A DNA stretch of 8,552 nt from JBEGQX01 sp041180805 (lineage in GTDB: Bacteria; Planctomycetota; Planctomycetia; Gemmatales; Gemmataceae), in NCBI GenBank assembly GCA_041180805.1, contig JBEGQX010000006.1, positions 1-8,552 of the forward strand, in the 5' to 3' direction. Shown here in pieces: positions 1 to 5,798 of this stretch (position 1 is its first letter; each line of letters opens with the position of its first letter). Position numbers and translations under genes: made by a program. Below the pieces are notes generated by a model, which saw only the letters and a list, made by a program, of their open reading frames with translations, had not been told where the DNA came from and made no database searches.

Positions 1-1003
1 TGCCGTGCCAGCGCCTGCAGATGGTCCAGTCTGGCAGGGTGATGATTTTTCTCAGTTCGGTAAGAATCAGTTCGTCGATGATGAGTTTGTCAAAAGGGTC
101 GATGGAATCACCATATTCATGGGAATCACCCAGAATCACCTCGCCGTTGTCATCCTGCGAAGCCATTACATGAATGCCGTATTTGTCCAGCCTGGGTTCT
201 TCCCCGGCAATGCGCTGGGTCAGTGCCCCCAGGCTTTTGCAAACCTGAAAATTTTTGTAATGGCGAAGTGTCAAACCGCTGGCAATGTGCGGGCCAATGC
301 GCCAGCCATTCTTTTGCGGAATCGTCGCAAGCATTTGAAGTTTGCAAGGCTTGATACCAGAGTTGTAAAAGTGGTTCGGGAATAATGCCTTGAAGTCGGT
401 GCCGGTGCAGATCACAACACGGTCAAAGGATTTCTTCTGGAAACTATCTTGTATGTAATGAATTTCCGGACTGTTTGCTCCCATTTCAATGCATTGAGCT
501 GCAACTCCGAAGTGGATGGAAACACCAGTTTGGCTGGAGAGCCAGTTGGCAATTTGTTGCGACGCGGTGCGAGGGTTTACCCCCATCTCGGTGGAGCTGT
601 ATAGTCCACCCAGAAGGTTTTCCGGATTGGCTGCCGGGGTTTGCGTCAGGGTTTGTTCACGGTTTAGAAGTTTGCAATCATACCCGCTATTGCGCGAATG
701 AGTCTGAAATTCCTCGAGCACGCTCCATTCGTCCTGCCGGTGGGCCAAGTGGATGGACCCACATGGGTTTAGCCAGAATCCAGCCTTTTGCGCCAGTTCT
801 TTCCAAATGCGGGCGCTCTCTAACGCGGTTTGCAGAGCGTTTCCAGCGGGTTGGCCGATTGGCCATATCATTCCAAAATTGCGGATGCTTGCGCCCTCTG
901 CGCGCTGGTTTCTTTCAAACAGGGTTACTTCATGCCCCCTGGAAAATGCCGCGTAAGCATGTGCAAGACCAACAATACCGGCGCCAACAATTCCAACCCT
1001 CAT
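1..1003 (-). CDS. FAD-dependent oxidoreductase of phosphonate clusters, TIGR03364 type (3' end cut by window edge)
   Basis: Open for 334 codons with no stop from an ATG at 1003-1001, preceded by AAGGGAA at 1017-1011. The N-terminus is a Rossmann FAD-binding fold: G7-x-G9-x-x-G12 close to residue 1, with E30 ending the second strand to hold the ribose. Residues 37-52 (GASIRNFGMIWPIGQP) match the signature I recall for TIGR03364, a DAO-superfamily clade that recurs beside phosphonate genes. The last visible residues, RWHG (331-334), resemble the R-W-x-G that precedes the C-terminal FAD-contacting loop, so only a few dozen residues should be missing. Related enzymes oxidise N-methyl-2-aminoethylphosphonate, and in some cases 2-aminoethylphosphonate, to phosphonoacetaldehyde; activity here is inferred. 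Expected to be cytoplasmic. The start overlaps the upstream HD gene's stop by ATGA, so the two are probably translated together. Confidence 0.88.
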   Translation of the reverse strand, partial: MRVGIVGAGIVGLAHAYAAFSRGHEVTLFERNQRAEGASIRNFGMIWPIGQPAGNALQTALESARIWKELAQKAGFWLNPCGSIHLAHRQDEWSVLEEFQTHSRNSGYDCKLLNREQTLTQTPAANPENLLGGLYSSTEMGVNPRTASQQIANWLSSQTGVSIHFGVAAQCIEMGANSPEIHYIQDSFQKKSFDRVVICTGTDFKALFPNHFYNSGIKPCKLQMLATIPQKNGWRIGPHIASGLTLRHYKNFQVCKSLGALTQRIAGEEPRLDKYGIHVMASQDDNGEVILGDSHEYGDSIDPFDKLIIDELILTELRKIITLPDWTICRRWHG

Positions 1004-1572
1004 GGTCGGTTTCCCTTCGTTTCCAACAAGGCTGCCTCTAGTTCTACTTTAAAATCTTCCACCCCGGGGGTTTTGAATTGTGGATCCTTTGCCAGTTCAT
1101 CCAGTTTTCGCAGGGCGACCGCCTCGCGGAAGAAGCGGTGGTTTTCAAATCGGCCGCATTCCGTTTCATCCATGGGTCCACCCTGAAGCTTCAGGCTTAA
1201 TACGGATGGCTGACTGAGTGATTCAAAGTAACCTGCCTCGCGGGAACATAGGTAGCGCTTGGCACTTACATGCATTCGCACGGCTTCCACCACTTCGGGT
1301 TTGAAATACTTTTCCAACCAGGCCGCGCCCAATTCCTCATGCTGGTCATCAATGCCCTTGGAAGGTGCATCATCCGGAAAGTGATGAAGCAGGTGGCCGA
1401 TATCGTGCAAAAGTGCTGCCGCCACCTGGCAGGGTGCCAGCCCCAGCTTTCTGGCATGGGTTGCGGCCTGTAGCCCGTGTTCAGCCTGGGTAACCGCCTC
1501 ACCACCATATTGCGAGGATCCATGTTTTTTAAACAAGTCGATCACGCGATCAACTACTGTCTGACTATTCAT
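1000..1572 (-). CDS. PhnZ-like HD-domain mixed-valent di-iron oxygenase (TIGR03276 type)
   Basis: A 190-residue protein, close to the length of PhnZ, which cleaves the C-P bond of (R)-2-amino-1-hydroxyethylphosphonate with O2 to give glycine and phosphate. From memory of PhnZ, the key positions are all present in order and near-identical spacing: the Y22-x-x-E25 lid, H32, the H56-D57 pair, H60, H78, H101, K105 and D158. The stretch LSLKLQGGPM (125-134) also fits the family. The start ATG at 1572-1570 follows AGGGAG at 1588-1583. The gene heads a leftward pair and overlaps the FAD oxidoreductase by ATGA. Known relatives work after a 2-oxoglutarate hydroxylase (PhnY* or TmpA), and none is in this window. 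Either the hydroxylase lies elsewhere or this copy acts on another hydroxyphosphonate. Family assignment is firm; exact substrate is not. Confidence 0.9.
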   Translation of the reverse strand: MNSQTVVDRVIDLFKKHGSSQYGGEAVTQAEHGLQAATHARKLGLAPCQVAAALLHDIGHLLHHFPDDAPSKGIDDQHEELGAAWLEKYFKPEVVEAVRMHVSAKRYLCSREAGYFESLSQPSVLSLKLQGGPMDETECGRFENHRFFREAVALRKLDELAKDPQFKTPGVEDFKVELEAALLETKGNRP

Positions 1573-1601
1573 GAATATTTCACTCCCTGCACAAGAATGT
1601 C

Positions 1602-1630
1602 AGGATAGACTGGAAGCTATGGAACAGCAA
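1602..1630 (-). promoter_or_regulatory. Possible sigma-70-type promoter for the HD/FAD gene pair
   Basis: On the minus strand TTGCTG (1630-1625) and TATCCT (1607-1602) are separated by exactly 17 bp; each matches four of six consensus bases. Initiation would fall near 1595, giving a leader of about 23 nt that includes the AGGGAG ribosome-binding site. Position and spacing suit a promoter for the leftward pair, but both hexamers are imperfect and planctomycete promoters are poorly defined. Confidence 0.35.
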
Positions 1631-1639
1631 GGAACCAAT

Positions 1640-1663
1640 ATGGATTTTAACGGGTTTTCATGA
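1640..1663 (+). CDS. Possible seven-codon leader ORF upstream of the transporter
   Basis: ATG at 1640 opens a seven-codon frame (MDFNGFS) that ends in TGA at 1661-1663, overlapping the transporter's ATG at 1660 as ATGA. It has a good Shine-Dalgarno, AAGGA at 1629-1633, six bases before the ATG. The transporter's own start has only the weak AACGGG in that position. A ribosome finishing the leader would stop on the transporter start, so the leader may exist to couple or tune transporter translation. The peptide resembles nothing I know. The alternative is that the AAGGA is a distant SD for the transporter itself and the mini-frame is accidental. Confidence 0.35.
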   Translation: MDFNGFS

Positions 1664-2934
1664 CAACCACTTCTCCAAGAAAAGAACTTGCCAATGCTGT
1701 CTGGGCGATCTTTGCTGCCTTCGGTGCGTACTTCTGCATGTACGCATTCAGAAAGCCTTTTACCTCGGGTTCCTACACTGGGTTGACCATCCTGGGTGCA
1801 GACATGAAAACCATGCTGGTCACCTCGCAGGTGTTTGGCTACATGGTTTCGAAATTCGTGGGGATCAAGGTGGTTTCCGAGTTGCCGCCACACCGGCGTG
1901 CTTTGGCATTGCTGGTGATGATAGGGGTGGCGGAGCTTGCGCTGGTTGGCTTTGCCATGGTTCCCGCTCCCTGGAATTGTCTGTGCCTGTTTCTAAACGG
2001 ACTTCCACTTGGGATGGTATTTGGCCTGGTGCTTGGTTTTCTGGAAGGCAGAAAGCTGACCGAGGCATTAACCGCCGGGCTTTGTGCCAGCTTTATCCTG
2101 GCGGATGGTGTGATGAAATCGGTGGGTACTTCGCTGCTTCAGGCGGGGGTATCCGAATTCTGGATGCCTGCGTTTGCCGGGGCGTTGTTTATGGTACCCA
2201 TTTTTGGCTTTAGCTGGATGCTTTCCCGCATTCAGCCCCCGACCAGCCATGATGTGGAAGCTCGCACGGAAAGAACCACTCTGAATCATGTGGAAAGAAA
2301 ATCGCTGTTTCAAAAGTATGCGGTTGGTTTGGTGTTGATAGTGTTCACTTATTTGCTGGTAACCATACTACGCAGCATACGGGCCGATTTTATGCCGGAG
2401 CTTTGGAAGGGTCTTGGGCAGACTATCGATGCGAAATTATTCACAACCACGGAAATTCTGGTGGCTATCGGGGTGTTGGTGGTGCAGGGCAGCATGGTTT
2501 TCATCAGGAACAACCGGGCTGCTTTTTTCATATCGCTGGCAACCTGCCTGATTGGTTTTATTCTGCTGATTGTCTCGCTTGTTTGCTGGAACCTTGGAAA
2601 AATAAGCCCGTATGTTCTCATGGTTGGATTGGGTTTTGGTCTATATCTTCCCTATGTCGCGGTTCATACCACGGTATTCGAGCGCCTGCTGGCAATGACC
2701 AGGGATAAGGGAACCATCACCTATCTGATGTATCTTGCGGATTCCTTCGGGTACTTGGGGTATGTGGCGGTGATGTTGCTAAGGGGCTGGCTGGGAAATC
2801 AGGAACACTTCAAGGATTTCTATTTCACATTATCGTGGTGGTTTGCCATCATTTCGATAGTCAGCCTGGCGGGTGTGGTCTGGTTTTTTGCCCGTACTGG
2901 CCATCAACATTCAAACAAGGTTTCATCAGTATGA
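1660..2934 (+). CDS. DUF5690-type major facilitator transporter, candidate phosphonate importer
   Basis: 424 residues, strongly hydrophobic, with about twelve potential membrane segments; clear ones lie near 13-30, 81-101, 108-128, 221-239, 263-283, 288-309, 318-334, 353-375 and 390-411. A hydrophilic stretch at about 190-219 separates two halves, as in MFS permeases. Motifs recalled from DUF5690 proteins are YAFRKPF (28-34) and LPYVAVHTTVFERLLA (330-345). Charged residues inside or beside membrane segments (R31, K32, R241, D243, H336, E341, R342, D361) could serve an anionic substrate. A stop codon in frame at 1648-1650 makes ATG 1660 the earliest possible start. The last codons overlap the dehydrogenase start by ATGA. 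Transport of a phosphonate is inferred only from the flanking phosphonate enzymes. Confidence 0.85.
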   Translation: MTTTSPRKELANAVWAIFAAFGAYFCMYAFRKPFTSGSYTGLTILGADMKTMLVTSQVFGYMVSKFVGIKVVSELPPHRRALALLVMIGVAELALVGFAMVPAPWNCLCLFLNGLPLGMVFGLVLGFLEGRKLTEALTAGLCASFILADGVMKSVGTSLLQAGVSEFWMPAFAGALFMVPIFGFSWMLSRIQPPTSHDVEARTERTTLNHVERKSLFQKYAVGLVLIVFTYLLVTILRSIRADFMPELWKGLGQTIDAKLFTTTEILVAIGVLVVQGSMVFIRNNRAAFFISLATCLIGFILLIVSLVCWNLGKISPYVLMVGLGFGLYLPYVAVHTTVFERLLAMTRDKGTITYLMYLADSFGYLGYVAVMLLRGWLGNQEHFKDFYFTLSWWFAIISIVSLAGVVWFFARTGHQHSNKVSSV

Positions 2935-3995
2935 CGGAACTTGGCAAAGTATTGTTGTTTGAGGGTGAAACAGGCAGGCTCCGCCTTGTGGAACTACCCA
3001 AACCAGCCATTGGTGAAACCGAGGTTCTTGTTCGTGTCGAGGCGGCAAGTATCTGTGGCAGCGACCTTCATTCCATTCATGGCAAACGAAAGGTCCCCAT
3101 TCCCACAATTCTTGGGCATGAGATTGTAGGGATAGTTGAAGCCATGGGCGGTAAGGTGAACGCACAGGATATTCTTGGCCGGAAGATAATACCAGGCGAC
3201 CGCATCACATGGTCGGTGGTGGCGAATTGCGGTAGCTGCCAATTGTGTCTGCAAGATATTCCCCAAAAGTGCCTTCATTCCGTGAAGTATGGGCACGAGG
3301 CCTTGAAGGAAGGTTCCCACTGGAACGGTGGGTTTGCCCAGTGGTGTGTTCTGGTGGCGGGAACGAAAATTGTAAAGCTTCCCCAAAGTATTCCGCTTGA
3401 AGTGGCCTGCAGTACTTCCTGCGCGACAGCAACCATATGCGCTGCAATCGATGCCGTGGGTGATGTTCGCGGGAAAAATTGTTTCATATCCGGCGCCGGG
3501 TTGCTCGGCCTTCAGGCCGTTGCCCGCTGCCTTTCAATGGGGGCAGGTAAAGTCTATTGTTCGGATCGCATGGAAAACCGGTTGCAGCTTGCAAGGGCCA
3601 TGGGTGCGGAAACCATCCTGACAACCAACTCTGGTGATCTGGAAAAGGTGAAATCGGTGGATGTGTTTGTGGAACTTTCAGGCGCTACCGAGGCTTTTGA
3701 TCTGGTTTATCCGCATCTTGCCATTGGGGCAAAAGTAGTCCTTGTGGGGGCGGTTTTCCCAGTTCCGGACAACCACTTCAACATGGAGCACCTTATCCGC
3801 AGGATGATCACCATTCGCGGGGTTCACAACTACGCCCCCATACATCTTGGCATGGCGGTCGAGTTCCTTGAAAAGTTCCATGAAAAGTACAAACTTGCGG
3901 ACTTGTTTGGGAAATGGTTCACGCCTGTGGAACATGAACAGGCTTTGCAGTTGGCCACTTCAGGCAGGCATCATCGCGTTGGATTTCAGTTCTGA
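2931..3995 (+). CDS. Zinc-dependent alcohol dehydrogenase, phosphonate-cluster type (HpnZ/TIGR03366)
   Basis: 354 residues with the full medium-chain dehydrogenase layout. Catalytic zinc ligands are C42 (ICGSD) and H63-E64 (LGHEIVG), with C164 the likely third ligand. C100, C103, C106 and C114 form the structural zinc site. The nucleotide-binding motif is G188-x-G190-x-x-G193, and D212 after the second strand favours NAD over NADP. TIGR03366, to which I assign it, was defined by association with phosphonate catabolism genes. Substrate is unknown; 2-hydroxyethylphosphonate/phosphonoacetaldehyde interconversion would suit the context. ATG 2931 is preferred over upstream in-frame codons because it overlaps the transporter stop by ATGA, follows AAGG at 2917-2920, and the dehydrogenase homology begins there. 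Cytoplasmic. Confidence 0.9.
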   Translation: MTELGKVLLFEGETGRLRLVELPKPAIGETEVLVRVEAASICGSDLHSIHGKRKVPIPTILGHEIVGIVEAMGGKVNAQDILGRKIIPGDRITWSVVANCGSCQLCLQDIPQKCLHSVKYGHEALKEGSHWNGGFAQWCVLVAGTKIVKLPQSIPLEVACSTSCATATICAAIDAVGDVRGKNCFISGAGLLGLQAVARCLSMGAGKVYCSDRMENRLQLARAMGAETILTTNSGDLEKVKSVDVFVELSGATEAFDLVYPHLAIGAKVVLVGAVFPVPDNHFNMEHLIRRMITIRGVHNYAPIHLGMAVEFLEKFHEKYKLADLFGKWFTPVEHEQALQLATSGRHHRVGFQF

Positions 3996-4007
3996 AAGAA
4001 GCAGGTA

Positions 4008-5378
4008 TTATGGCTCGTAATAAATGTCGGTTGCTGCGCCAAATTTTGCGGGCAATGGCATGTTTGCCCATGCGGCATCATCGCCGGTGCGCATTTGCCA
4101 GCGACCGTGCAAAATCAATCGATCCTTCCCAAACAGCGCGGGGGCTCGAAGAGTTTCGCTGCCCTCCACCCGGATGACAAGAAGGTTTGCATCATCCTGC
4201 TGGACGATGGAATCAGGGATCTGGTATGAGGATGGACCCCCTGCAAGTTGCTGGCCATTCAACCAAGCCTTGGATGAACCGGTAATACCCGCAAGATTCA
4301 ACTTGATGGGGTTGGTTACCCATGTGCCAGGCAGATGGATATTGGCGCGATACCAGGCAACCGTAGAGTCCGGTATTTTTGCACCCGAGGTCACCTGAAG
4401 CACCACATTCTTCCAATCCTTGCTGGGGGCATTGGCAGGGGCATCCGGTTCCTTGTGGGATGCCTGCAGGCTGGAGGCGCGCTTGTCATTTTTGTACCTG
4501 AAAGGTTTCCCACCCAAAAACTGGTCGCTGGTGGTGGTGGGGCAGACATATTTCTCGATATGCGAAATGATAAGGTCGGTGCCTGAAAGATGATCGACAT
4601 ACGGCCAGCGATCAGGGTTGTACATCGCATCGGTCATGTCTCGCACCAGAAGGGCGTTCTTGCCATTCCTGGCCATCTGCCGAAGGCCAAACGGCCTGCC
4701 CAGAACGCACATATTCACATGCACACCAACCAGAATCACATTATCTATCTTGCGGGATTCCAGAATGTTCCAAACTTCATCCCCTTTGTCACTGATGAAG
4801 TCGTTGTCTGCAATGATTTCAATCAGCTTGGACTGCGCTTTCCATGGCAGCTTTGGGTTACGGCCCAGCGACTTTAGTTTTTCAGCCCACTCGGCGTGTT
4901 CCTTGGGGTCGTCATCCTCGCCACCATCCGATTGGTCGATGGGGTAGGTGCCTTTTTCCTCCGCGGGAATGCGGGAACACCAATTCTTGATCTTCTCTGG
5001 ATATTTTGCCGCCATGGGTGCTTCCATGGCGCGCTTCCTGGCAGGGTGATCCTTGTAAGTTTCCATGCAATCGCTGGGTGAATGAATCACGGTTACGCCT
5101 TTTCCACGCAAATGCTTCACCAGATCATTCATGCGCGGGGCGAATTCCTCCAGCCTTCGTACCGCGTTCAGGCAATGATGATAATCCCATACATCACATA
5201 CGATGATGGCGGTTTTAGTTGGGTTCCAACTGATGGGTTTTTCCTGGGTGGTGAATGAGTCCGGTTTCTGCGGCATGATCACCCGCGACCTTGCGGTAAA
5301 CTTCAGCTCCTGGGTGTTCGCAATTTGAGTGGTCATACTTAGTGTTATGCAAGCCAGTATTAAACGATGCATAGGCAT
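4008..5378 (-). CDS. Secreted isochorismatase-like (cysteine hydrolase fold) protein with C-terminal beta-sandwich domain
   Basis: 456 residues from the ATG at 5378-5376, chosen because GGAG (5389-5386) sits seven bases upstream; a TTG at 5393 has no such site. Residues 1-22 (MHRLILACITLSM core) form a probable signal peptide. An isochorismatase/nicotinamidase-like domain covers about 50-280, with nucleophile-supporting D62 in the motif IVCDVWDYHH and candidate catalytic C224 in GVHVNMCVLGRPFGLRQM. That second motif recalls a family common in planctomycetes. About 100-180 is a charged insertion not usual in small hydrolases of this fold. Hand alignment to EntB puts D191 where catalytic Lys is expected. 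The remainder (about 305-456) looks like a galactose-binding or GH2-type jelly roll: WYRANIHLPG, LNLAGI, AWLNGQ. Substrate unknown; extracytoplasmic sugar-linked chemistry is a guess. Confidence 0.85.
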   Translation of the reverse strand: MPMHRLILACITLSMTTQIANTQELKFTARSRVIMPQKPDSFTTQEKPISWNPTKTAIIVCDVWDYHHCLNAVRRLEEFAPRMNDLVKHLRGKGVTVIHSPSDCMETYKDHPARKRAMEAPMAAKYPEKIKNWCSRIPAEEKGTYPIDQSDGGEDDDPKEHAEWAEKLKSLGRNPKLPWKAQSKLIEIIADNDFISDKGDEVWNILESRKIDNVILVGVHVNMCVLGRPFGLRQMARNGKNALLVRDMTDAMYNPDRWPYVDHLSGTDLIISHIEKYVCPTTTSDQFLGGKPFRYKNDKRASSLQASHKEPDAPANAPSKDWKNVVLQVTSGAKIPDSTVAWYRANIHLPGTWVTNPIKLNLAGITGSSKAWLNGQQLAGGPSSYQIPDSIVQQDDANLLVIRVEGSETLRAPALFGKDRLILHGRWQMRTGDDAAWANMPLPAKFGAATDIYYEP

Positions 5379-5454
5379 GGCGGTTCTCCGCAAAAGTTGT
5401 AACCTTGGAATTCAAGTTATGGCTATGTTAACAGGGCGAATTTTGTGGGGGCAT

Positions 5455-5484
5455 AAAAAAAGCCGGGGAGTTTAACCCCGGCTT
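5455..5484 (-). terminator. Rho-independent terminator of the small basic protein gene
   Basis: A perfect nine-pair, GC-rich stem (AAGCCGGGG / CCCCGGCTT at 5460-5468 and 5476-5484) with a seven-base loop. Read leftward it is followed by an unbroken run of seven T (5461-5455), two of which overlap the stem base. It lies 22 bp after the small gene's stop and before the isochorismatase-like gene, so that gene should need its own promoter within 5379-5454; I could not pick one out there. Confidence 0.9.
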
Positions 5485-5506
5485 ACTATTTTCTAAAAAC
5501 TTGGAA

Positions 5507-5686
5507 TTACTTTTTGCCTGCTGCAGCGGCGGGCTTCTTTTTCTTCGAAACCAACGGTGCCTTCTTCGGGGTTTCCATCAACCTGGGTGGAACACCCAAC
5601 TTGGTATCGTAGGGTTTGCGAAGCTTGGCCTTGCGAACCTTGGTGCGCTTCTTCCAAGTGGTTGTACGGGGACGCTTTCTTGCCAT
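5507..5686 (-). CDS. Small, extremely basic protein of unknown function (59 aa)
   Basis: I do not recognise this protein. The ATG at 5686-5684 follows a consensus AGGAG (5698-5694) by seven bases. Of 59 residues, 16 are Lys and 7 Arg against one Asp and one Glu, a net charge near +21, and there is no Cys. Residues 1-24 are dense in Arg/Lys with a single Trp (W11). A middle part (25-37, PYDTKLGVPPRLM) is less charged. The tail (40-59) is KK/KKKK/PAAAAGKK, like histone H1 or ribosomal-protein extensions. This composition suggests binding to RNA, DNA or the ribosome. Extended -10 promoter, strong RBS and own terminator indicate an independently and probably highly expressed gene. It is not the ATGA-coupled style of its neighbours. 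Confidence 0.85.
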   Translation of the reverse strand: MARKRPRTTTWKKRTKVRKAKLRKPYDTKLGVPPRLMETPKKAPLVSKKKKPAAAAGKK

Positions 5687-5731
5687 GATATTTCTCCTGA
5701 CAGTAACCAATCACAATTACATGATGAGAAT

Positions 5732-5740
5732 TTTATAGCA
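5732..5740 (-). promoter_or_regulatory. Extended -10 promoter for the small basic protein gene
   Basis: The minus strand reads TGCTATAAAAT from 5740, an extended -10 element (TG-n-TATAAA) in A+T-rich sequence. No good -35 hexamer is present at 17-18 bp, which extended -10 promoters tolerate. Initiation near 5725 gives a leader of about 38 nt carrying the AGGAG site. This spacer (5687-5798) also separates the gene from the divergent sulfatase, for which I found no convincing promoter. Confidence 0.55.
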
Positions 5741-5798
5741 ATTCAGGGCATTTTGGGTAAGACAGATTATCAATCTTTTGCTTGGTTTGGGCTTAATC

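Noticed and set aside
475..1041. Open frame of 188 codons on the plus strand
   Set aside because: It is opposite the FAD oxidoreductase, whose minus-strand frame carries clear FAD-binding and family motifs; its own translation is low-complexity and unlike any family.
1182..1195. Perfect 14-bp palindrome CCTGAAGCTTCAGG
   Set aside because: It encodes the conserved LKLQG stretch of the HD oxygenase and has no T-run or regulatory position; probably coincidental.
1607..1630. Possible Pho box (two 7-bp repeats four bases apart on the minus strand, CTGTTCC and CTTCCAG)
   Set aside because: Matches to the consensus CTGTCAT are only about four and three of seven, too weak to claim phosphate-starvation control.
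2835..2930. 32-codon N-terminal extension of the alcohol dehydrogenase
   Set aside because: It lies inside the transporter gene in another frame, has no dehydrogenase homology, and the ATGA start at 2931 is well supported.
3506..3519. Small hairpin CGGCC-TTCA-GGCCG
   Set aside because: Sits in the Rossmann motif region of the dehydrogenase coding sequence with no terminator tail.
5379..5393. TTG start at 5393 for the isochorismatase-like gene
   Set aside because: No Shine-Dalgarno precedes it, while the ATG at 5378 has GGAG at seven bases and begins directly at the signal peptide.
5404..5416. Inverted repeat CTTG-N5-CAAG upstream of the isochorismatase-like gene
   Set aside because: Four-base arms are expected by chance and no promoter hexamers flank it.
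5687..5710. TTG start at 5710 for the small basic protein
   Set aside because: The extension would include the consensus AGGAG itself, which is correctly spaced for the ATG at 5686.
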